DNA of 18,142 nucleotides from contig JAAYXY010000028.1 of NCBI GenBank assembly GCA_012515645.1, positions 1 through 18,142 of the forward strand, in the 5' to 3' direction. Position 1 is the first letter of the stretch, and each line of letters starts with the position of its first letter. A program made the position numbers and the translations under genes. The DNA is from Candidatus Peribacteria bacterium. Its GTDB lineage: Bacteria; Patescibacteriota; Gracilibacteria; Peribacterales; Peribacteraceae. The notes under the pieces are model-generated. The model searched no databases. It was not told the DNA's origin and saw only the letters and a list, made by a program, of their open reading frames with translations. This document shows, one piece after another, positions 12,996 to 18,142 of the stretch.

Positions 12996-15900
12996 AGATC
13001 CGCTCCATAGTCGTTTTTTGGATACGGGATCCCGTGAGCGCCGCCTGGCGTATTTTGCCGAAACACCGGAAACACCGCCGCCTGAACCGGCAGCTCCGCC
13101 ACCGGAACCTGTGAGCAATCGCGGGGAGATGCTTCGCAAGCAAGCGGACATCATTGATCAATTAGAGAATGCGAGTGAATCATATAAAGATATACTGAGC
13201 AGAGCCGTGGAGCAGTACATGGAAGACGGGGAAATGCAATTAGAAGAAGCTCAGGGGCTTGCACTCCAGGTGGATGGTGTTCTTGCACGCTTGAATTCAT
13301 CTCTCCGCGTACCAGAAGAGCTGCAGAACACAGAGAGCATGCTCTTGCTGGCGCAGAACGCCGGTCTCATTTCACCGGAAGCACTGGGGGCCGTAAGTCG
13401 CCGATACGAAGGAGCACCCGGAGGGCGATCAGAGCGCAGGTATGCCCGTGGCGCCGTGCGCACGGGGTACGACCGTGAGCGCAAAATGTGGTACAAAGAA
13501 CAGCACAACGGTTCTGCATGGCAGACAATCGAAGAGAAGTCTATTGAGCAGTGCCGCCAAGAAGGTCTGATTGCAGCGAGGGAACGGGGATGGAGCCAGC
13601 CTAACTACGCGCGTTCCGAAGTGGAGGACTACGGGCGCGAAATCGCGCAGCGCAGCCCGCATATCAGCGCCCATGCTCGCCAGGAAATGATGCATGAATA
13701 TCGTCGTGCGATACAGCGCAATGCGCAGCTCAGCATGCCTCCGCCGGAACGGCATGGCACGCCGCGCACCAGCTATACGGCGCGCTTTACACCGGAACAG
13801 GCGGAGTATGCGCGCAGTACCGGTGTCGGTTTGCCATACGGGGCCGAGATCACAGGCGGCACGCGTTCCGGCGGTGGGGGTGGCGTGGATGCATATCAGT
13901 ATCCTTCCGGATTCGTGCCGTATGCCCGCGGCGAAAGCCGCCGGTACCTGCAGCAACAAGATGAACTGAAGAACATGTATGCCACGAATATGGCTGAAGA
14001 AATGCAACAAAAGATGGAAAGCGGCGAATACGCACGATATCAAGATGATCCGGCATTCCCAAGTGTGGTAAACGCATTAAAGAATGCCAAGAGGCAATGG
14101 GAACGGAACCCTGGTCGCATGTATGGCGACCTTGCATGGTTCAGGACGCAGACGGATGCCATCGCTCAGCGCAATAAGGCGCAGCATTATGTTTTGGAGC
14201 AAATGGAACAACGCGATTGGCAGTTTTTGGATGCCATGACCATTGGCCGCGCAGAGGGTTTTCAGCCCAGCGAAGTGATTCGCATAACGTATTACATCAA
14301 TCCACGTGATAGCCAAAGAAACTATGCAGGAGGCATGGTGCCGCTTCGTCCGACCGCACCAGCGGATATGGCATATTCAAAGCCCGTGACGATCGCATAC
14401 GAGCCATACAAGGTCAATGGAGGACTTACGAATGCGCAAATGGAAGACCTGTTCGATTATGCGGGGATTTTAGTGCAGCCGGAATATTACGGAGGAGGAG
14501 CACGGTATACGACCATGTCGTACGATCGCCCGCGTGTAAAAGCGGTACATGTGCGATTTGCCAAACCGGGCAGGTACGTAATCGATGGGAAGGAAAAGAT
14601 TGTTGATGGGCAAGAGATAGAACCGCGGATGCTTGCCAATCGCAGGCAACAAGTAGTGGATCTCAAAGAAATGGCACAAAAACTAGAGGATACTGACCCG
14701 TTGAAACCGCTTGTGATGCAACTGGATGTTAAGACCGATAAAGAGGGGACAGTGGCTATTGTGATGCCGGGAGGCGCAACAACACAGCTCAGCTATATTG
14801 TTGGTAGAACAGATACTAATACATGGGCAATAGCACCATCGATGGAAATCCAGGAGGCTGCATACGAAGTCTTCCAAAATCCAGATGATGTATATGAAGC
14901 CATTAGGGAAACGTTGAGTCATAAACTTGCTCCCAAAGAAACACCACTCGATGCGCCTACAGAAACGCCACTTGCCGCATTAGATCCCGTACCGGTGCCG
15001 CCTCCGACGGAAGCTCCGGGTGCATCAGCAGAACATGAGTCGGGAACAGCCACGGAATCCACCGAAGCAGCGGCGGAAAGGGGTGGTGTTACACCGGAAA
15101 ATGCTACAGAAGAACAACCAAAATCCGTTGAGCATTCCACGTCGCCGCGCACTTGGCCTCCTCCTCTTGATGTTCTATCAGAATCAGAAAGTCCCTTCGT
15201 ACAAGGTATGGAAAATATAAGGAGGGCTAAAAAGAACGACGAGGCGCGCAGAGACGCTGGTGGCGTCTGGAAAGACAGTGAGGATCTTCGGTGGGGCGAA
15301 CGGAAAGGCTACTGGCAATATCCTGGAGGAATACAACGGGGAGCCGACGATCCGCCGCCGGGATGGGTTCTGCCTGAAAGCGAACCAGTACAAAACGTTT
15401 TACCCGCATCCATACAGGAAACACCCGTATCTGAGCGTGCCATGGAATTCGTCTCTACATTAAAACAGGCGATTAGGCAGATTGATTTACAGAAAGGGGA
15501 TGGCAGTAATGAGTCCCATGTGCAACGCATGAATGAAATTGCACCGCAAATGCTTGCATATGCGCAAAGTACTGAGAATCTTTCCGATAGGCTGCTCATT
15601 GCGGAGGCGTTCATATCCCTTCAGCTGCTAGGTTTTGGAGGGTATACCGAAAGAGGCCGGGAATTATTGAGAGAGAATGTGGCACAGCACCGGCACTTTC
15701 CTTCTGCCATGGCATTAACGGTAGGAACGACACCGGAAGAGCGGCGCAAACTGCTGGATAACGCCAAAACACTTATACGCTCGCAAGAGGATCAGAAGAT
15801 CTGGGAAGAAGCAGATGCACAGCTACGGGAAATAGAACAGAGTAGAGCCAGGGAACGGGCAGAAAAAGAGCGTATAAAGGAAGAAGATCGTCGAATGACG

Positions 15901-16416
15901 GAGATTGTAAATCAACAGATACAACAGACGGGGTTGGAGGTGAAGTACAACTCTCAGAGTGGAGCGCTTATACTAGATCAAGGAAATGGGACATTGGTAT
16001 TGGAGGGCGAACAGGCGAAGAATTGGTGGCCGGAAGAGAAACTGCGCGCAGAAGGTATAGAAATCAAATACATAGCCGGCAATGTAGAGATCAAAGATGC
16101 CGAAAAAGTCACGTTTCCGGCAACACTAAAACACATTGGAGGCCGGTTGCGCCTCAATGGCGTGCAAGAGCCTATACAATTTCCGCAACAGATGTTGATA
16201 GACGACGGAGTGGATATTGTGAATATAGAGAAGCCGAAGATGGATGCAGTACTACAAGCAATGGATGCTGCCAAAGTCGAATCAACAAATGCGAATATGC
16301 GAGATATCATATTGCACATGAGGATACAAAAAGATGCATATACGAAAGATGCGTTGAGAGAATGGGGAGAAAAATATGAAAGTTTCTGGATTGAAGAGGA
16401 CGAAGAGCTGAAATAA
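12988..16416 (+). CDS. Large unknown cytosolic protein (1142 aa) between rpoC and rpsL
   Basis: Not recognised. No signal peptide or membrane segment is seen. Parts in order: a Pro/Glu linker (about 26-42); helical, Arg/Tyr/Gln-rich regions (about 45-430); a mixed region with YYINPRDSQRNYAGG and KPGRYVIDGKEKIVDGQEIEP (about 430-640); a long Pro/Thr/Ala/Glu linker (about 645-733); a Trp-rich segment (WKDSEDLRWGERKGYWQYPG); and a helical domain (about 805-930). Then come a charged coiled coil (about 931-980) and a C-terminal stretch with regularly spaced Leu/Ile (IKYIAGNVEIKDAEK, LKHIGGRLRLNGVQEP, about 1018-1071) that looks like short leucine-rich-type repeats. The start overlaps the preceding stop by 8 nt. 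The last third uses more A/T-ending codons (ATA, AGA) than rpoC. Linker-joined modules suggest a scaffold or adaptor; this is not proven. Confidence 0.85.
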   Translation: MLRDPLHSRFLDTGSRERRLAYFAETPETPPPEPAAPPPEPVSNRGEMLRKQADIIDQLENASESYKDILSRAVEQYMEDGEMQLEEAQGLALQVDGVLARLNSSLRVPEELQNTESMLLLAQNAGLISPEALGAVSRRYEGAPGGRSERRYARGAVRTGYDRERKMWYKEQHNGSAWQTIEEKSIEQCRQEGLIAARERGWSQPNYARSEVEDYGREIAQRSPHISAHARQEMMHEYRRAIQRNAQLSMPPPERHGTPRTSYTARFTPEQAEYARSTGVGLPYGAEITGGTRSGGGGGVDAYQYPSGFVPYARGESRRYLQQQDELKNMYATNMAEEMQQKMESGEYARYQDDPAFPSVVNALKNAKRQWERNPGRMYGDLAWFRTQTDAIAQRNKAQHYVLEQMEQRDWQFLDAMTIGRAEGFQPSEVIRITYYINPRDSQRNYAGGMVPLRPTAPADMAYSKPVTIAYEPYKVNGGLTNAQMEDLFDYAGILVQPEYYGGGARYTTMSYDRPRVKAVHVRFAKPGRYVIDGKEKIVDGQEIEPRMLANRRQQVVDLKEMAQKLEDTDPLKPLVMQLDVKTDKEGTVAIVMPGGATTQLSYIVGRTDTNTWAIAPSMEIQEAAYEVFQNPDDVYEAIRETLSHKLAPKETPLDAPTETPLAALDPVPVPPPTEAPGASAEHESGTATESTEAAAERGGVTPENATEEQPKSVEHSTSPRTWPPPLDVLSESESPFVQGMENIRRAKKNDEARRDAGGVWKDSEDLRWGERKGYWQYPGGIQRGADDPPPGWVLPESEPVQNVLPASIQETPVSERAMEFVSTLKQAIRQIDLQKGDGSNESHVQRMNEIAPQMLAYAQSTENLSDRLLIAEAFISLQLLGFGGYTERGRELLRENVAQHRHFPSAMALTVGTTPEERRKLLDNAKTLIRSQEDQKIWEEADAQLREIEQSRARERAEKERIKEEDRRMTEIVNQQIQQTGLEVKYNSQSGALILDQGNGTLVLEGEQAKNWWPEEKLRAEGIEIKYIAGNVEIKDAEKVTFPATLKHIGGRLRLNGVQEPIQFPQQMLIDDGVDIVNIEKPKMDAVLQAMDAAKVESTNANMRDIILHMRIQKDAYTKDALREWGEKYESFWIEEDEELK

Positions 16417-16439
16417 CACGGAATACCTCCTAAATCTCT

Positions 16440-16468
16440 TTGACGCCATGCCGCAGGGTCTTTACCAT
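16440..16468 (+). promoter_or_regulatory. Candidate rpsL promoter
   Basis: TTGACG (16440-16445) and TACCAT (16463-16468) separated by 17 nt in the 89-nt gap before rpsL. The predicted leader of about 30 nt can form a small CCGCT/AGCGG hairpin (16473-16477 with 16489-16493) and has no Shine-Dalgarno. Confidence 0.45.
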
Positions 16469-16505
16469 ACCTCCGCTCACTGCTGGGCAGCGGGCGTACG
16501 TTTCT

Positions 16506-16925
16506 ATGCCAACCGTTAATCAGCTCATCCGCAAAGGCCGTATACAGAAGCGCCAGAAGAGCAAAGCTCCGGCGCTGCAGTATACGTGGAATGCCATAAA
16601 GATGCGCAACGTGCCTCTGCGCAAAGGAGCGCCCTTTAAGCGCGGTGTGTGCATAAAGGTCACAACCATGACGCCCAAAAAGCCAAACTCCGCTCTCCGA
16701 AAGATCGCACGCGTGCGCCTCACCAACGGCCACGAGGTAAAAGCCTATATCATGGGCGAAGGCCACAACTTGCAGGAACACAGCGTGGTACTGGTGCGCG
16801 GTGGACGTGTAAAAGACCTTCCGGGCGTGCGCTATCACATCGTACGCGGTGTTCTGGATACAGAAGGCGTGCAGAACCGCAAACAGGGCCGCAGCCGCTA
16901 CGGCGCCAAGAAGCCCAAAGCCTAA
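16506..16925 (+). CDS. rpsL: 30S ribosomal protein S12
   Basis: S12 sits at the decoding centre of the small subunit and helps check codon-anticodon pairing. The 139-residue protein starts with the conserved MPTVNQLIRKGR. It contains TTMTPKKPNSALRK with both decoding-centre lysines (58, 59; E. coli K42/K43 region), GEGHNLQEHSVVLVRGGRVK and DLPGVRYHIVRG, including the conserved Asp that is methylthiolated in E. coli (D104 here). It ends RSRYGAKKPKA. An insert of about 15 residues between PAL and KRGVC makes it longer than the E. coli protein and similar to the longer Bacillus-type S12. The frame is open further upstream, but the start at 16506 is fixed by homology. No Shine-Dalgarno is visible. 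It leads the rpsL-rpsG-fusA run. Confidence 0.98.
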   Translation: MPTVNQLIRKGRIQKRQKSKAPALQYTWNAIKMRNVPLRKGAPFKRGVCIKVTTMTPKKPNSALRKIARVRLTNGHEVKAYIMGEGHNLQEHSVVLVRGGRVKDLPGVRYHIVRGVLDTEGVQNRKQGRSRYGAKKPKA

Positions 16926-16956
16926 TCCCACTCCCTACTCCCAATTCCCAATCCCA
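16926..16956 (+). repeat. Heptad CCC array filling the rpsL-rpsG gap
   Basis: The whole 31-nt spacer is a run of degenerate 7-nt words: TCCCA, CTCCCTA, CTCCCAA, TTCCCAA, TCCCA, then the rpsG ATG. The same kind of array precedes fusA at 17504-17542. It leaves no room for a Shine-Dalgarno, so rpsG either uses a non-canonical initiation signal or is coupled to rpsL. Confidence 0.75.
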
Positions 16957-17412
16957 ATGGCCAAGCCCGTCAAATCCTACATTCCGGCCAACAGCGACCC
17001 CACGGTGGAGAAGTTCATCAATTGCATGATGCGCGGAGGAAAGAAGTCCACGGCTCGCCGCATTTTTTGGGATGCCATGGACGTCATTACAACACGCACC
17101 AAAGATCAGCCGCTGGAAGTCTTTAGTAAAGCGCTGCTCAATGTGACTCCGCTCATAGAAGTGCGCCCCAAGCGCGTTGGTGGGTCCGTGTACCAGGTGC
17201 CTACCGAGGTGGGGCCCAAGCGGCAGCAATCGCTCTCCATGCGCTGGATGATCCAGGCGGCGCGCAGCCGCAAGGGCATGCCCATGGCACAGCGCCTGGC
17301 GCTGGAACTTCTGGATGCCAGTGCGGACCAGGGCGCGGCGTTCAAAAAGAAGCAGGACGTGCTCCGCATGGCGCAGGCGAACAAGGCATTCGCACATTTG
17401 GCATCCCGCTGA
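16957..17412 (+). CDS. rpsG: 30S ribosomal protein S7
   Basis: S7 nucleates assembly of the 30S head by binding 16S rRNA. Conserved stretches are GGKKSTARRIFWDAM, VRPKRVGGSVYQVPTEV, MRWMIQAARSRKGMPMAQRL and MAQANKAFAHL near the C terminus. The 151-residue protein is a little shorter than usual (about 156) because its N terminus, MAKPVKSYIPANSDPTVEKF, lacks several residues of the usual basic MPRRxxxxxR arm. Frame extends upstream of the chosen ATG at 16957, but it reads through the heptad array and into rpsL with no S7 similarity, so the shorter start is preferred. There is no Shine-Dalgarno. The gene is followed by 130 nt that contain a promoter for fusA. Confidence 0.97.
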   Translation: MAKPVKSYIPANSDPTVEKFINCMMRGGKKSTARRIFWDAMDVITTRTKDQPLEVFSKALLNVTPLIEVRPKRVGGSVYQVPTEVGPKRQQSLSMRWMIQAARSRKGMPMAQRLALELLDASADQGAAFKKKQDVLRMAQANKAFAHLASR

Positions 17413-17428
17413 AAAGCCCTAATCTCAA

Positions 17429-17457
17429 TTGCAACGGTGAGTCTTTGTCCGTATAGT
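17429..17457 (+). promoter_or_regulatory. Promoter for fusA inside the str cluster
   Basis: TTGCAA (17429-17434) and TATAGT (17452-17457) with an ideal 17-nt spacer. The predicted leader of about 80 nt includes the hairpin at 17481-17496 and the heptad array. It would let EF-G be made in excess of S12 and S7. Confidence 0.6.
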
Positions 17458-17480
17458 CTTCCAGACCTTGGCATTTTCCG

Positions 17481-17496
17481 GAATGCTTTTGCATTC
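17481..17496 (+). promoter_or_regulatory. Hairpin in the fusA leader
   Basis: GAATGC-TTTT-GCATTC is a perfect 6-bp stem with a TTTT loop; the flanking GGCAT (17470-17474) and ATGCC (17500-17504) can extend it across internal loops. The word TTGCATTC also occurs twice in the array at 5612-5710, so this may be a remnant of the same repeat type. Confidence 0.45.
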
Positions 17497-17503
17497 TTCA
17501 TGC

Positions 17504-17542
17504 CTCCCAGTTCCCATTCCCAACTCCCAACTCCCTAATCCC
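17504..17542 (+). repeat. Heptad CCC array directly before fusA
   Basis: Words CTCCCAG, TTCCCAT, TCCCAA, CTCCCAA, CTCCCTA, ATCCC run straight into the ATG at 17543. The last bases before the start (CTAATCCC plus ATGG) resemble those before rpsG. No Shine-Dalgarno is present. Confidence 0.75.
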
Positions 17543-18142
17543 ATGGACTTAAATGACCTTCGCAACATAGGCATCATTGCACACATTGATGCCGGCAAAA
17601 CGACCACCACGGAGCGCATCCTGTTCTACACGGGGCGCACGTACAAAGTGGGCGAGGTGCATGAGGGCGAGGCGACCATGGACTGGATGGAGCAGGAACG
17701 CGAGCGCGGCATTACAATTACGTCTGCAGCGACGCAGTGTCATTGGAAAGCAAGTGATCTGGATGGCAAAGAGAAGGACTTCACCATCAATATCATCGAC
17801 ACGCCGGGCCACGTGGATTTTACGGCAGAAGTGGAGCGCAGTTTGCGCGTTCTGGACGGTGGTGTCGTGGTCTTTGACGGTTCACAGGGCGTCGAGCCCC
17901 AGAGCGAGACCGTCTGGCGTCAGGCGGACAAATACCATGTGCCGCGTCTGGCTTTCGTGAACAAAATGGACAAAACCGGCGGCGACTTCTTCATGTCGCT
18001 CGCCAGCATCCACGACCGCTTAAGCACCGCAGCGGTCGCAGTGCAGTTGCCGATTGGCGAGGAATCCGACTTTGCGGGCGTGGTAGATCTCATCGATAAG
18101 AAGGCGTACAAGTTCGAAGGCTCGCACGGCGAAGGCCGCATA
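17543..18142 (+). CDS. fusA: Elongation factor G, N-terminal part (cut by window end)
   Basis: EF-G is the GTPase that drives translocation on the ribosome. The 200 visible residues are the G domain with all expected motifs: P-loop AHIDAGKT (13-20), switch I RGITI (55-59), DTPGH (86-90) and NKMD (140-143), then the start of the EF-G-type insert region (VVDLIDKKAYKF). The N terminus, MDLNDLRNIGIIAHI, is a few residues shorter than many EF-Gs. The reading frame is open to the window end, as expected for a protein of about 700 residues. It is third in rpsL-rpsG-fusA and has its own promoter and a heptad-array leader. Confidence 0.97.
   Translation, partial: MDLNDLRNIGIIAHIDAGKTTTTERILFYTGRTYKVGEVHEGEATMDWMEQERERGITITSAATQCHWKASDLDGKEKDFTINIIDTPGHVDFTAEVERSLRVLDGGVVVFDGSQGVEPQSETVWRQADKYHVPRLAFVNKMDKTGGDFFMSLASIHDRLSTAAVAVQLPIGEESDFAGVVDLIDKKAYKFEGSHGEGRI

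Noticed and set aside
15978..16931. 317-codon minus-strand frame spanning the end of the 1142-aa gene and rpsL
   Set aside because: It runs antisense through the whole of rpsL, which is certain; no promoter, RBS or protein similarity.
1..18142. Alternative genetic code with UGA read as glycine (as in Gracilibacteria/Absconditabacteria)
   Set aside because: carA, rpsG and the zinc-ribbon gene end at TGA where expected, and conserved glycines in rpoC, rpsL and fusA are not encoded by TGA.
1..18142. Mobile elements, tRNA or rRNA genes, riboswitches
   Set aside because: No transposase or integrase frame, no cloverleaf-like sequence in the gaps, and no recognisable aptamer was seen by eye.

Overview
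The window (roughly half G+C, standard stop codons including TGA) looks like the chromosome of a streamlined, uncultivated bacterium. The best guess is a Patescibacteria/CPR lineage of the Peregrinibacteria/Peribacteria type. The reasons are a compact layout, many large proteins of unknown function, a CofE-like protein with no F420 pathway around it, an unusual RNA polymerase/ribosomal neighbourhood and mostly Shine-Dalgarno-free starts. No marker here proves the lineage, so this is inference.

Layout. 1-1300 (+): the end of a small membrane protein gene, then a 372-residue unknown protein with two membrane segments. 1350-3611 (-): two separate transcription units, a multi-pass SPFH/band-7-like protein and a single-pass membrane protein with a Pro/Ala linker. 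Each has its own terminator and a nearly identical promoter/leader/RBS module. 3827-5586: carA (+) and purN (-) converge, giving pieces of pyrimidine/arginine and purine synthesis. 5735-7671: a ferredoxin-NADP+-reductase-like flavoprotein (+) runs into a CofE-like ligase (-), which follows a membrane-anchored unknown protein (-). 7757-8472 (+): a small zinc-ribbon protein and a small lipoprotein, each with a promoter that predicts a leaderless or nearly leaderless mRNA. 8586-18142 (+): rpoC, two overlapping unknown genes (116 and 1142 residues), then rpsL, rpsG and the start of fusA.

How it fits together. The right half is a modified str/rpo region: rpoC and rpsL-rpsG-fusA are in the usual order, but rpoB does not precede rpoC and about 4 kb containing two unknown genes separates rpoC from rpsL. 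Several intergenic regions hold degenerate short-period arrays. There are 9-nt-period arrays with an inverted arm at 5612-5710 and 12473-12588. There are 7-nt-period CCC-rich arrays directly before the rpsG and fusA start codons. I found no tRNA, rRNA, insertion sequence or CRISPR array.

Most worth following up: the duplicated control module shared by the two minus-strand membrane protein genes, the unknown gene pair inserted between rpoC and rpsL, the periodic intergenic hairpin arrays, and the CofE-like protein with a rewritten motif.
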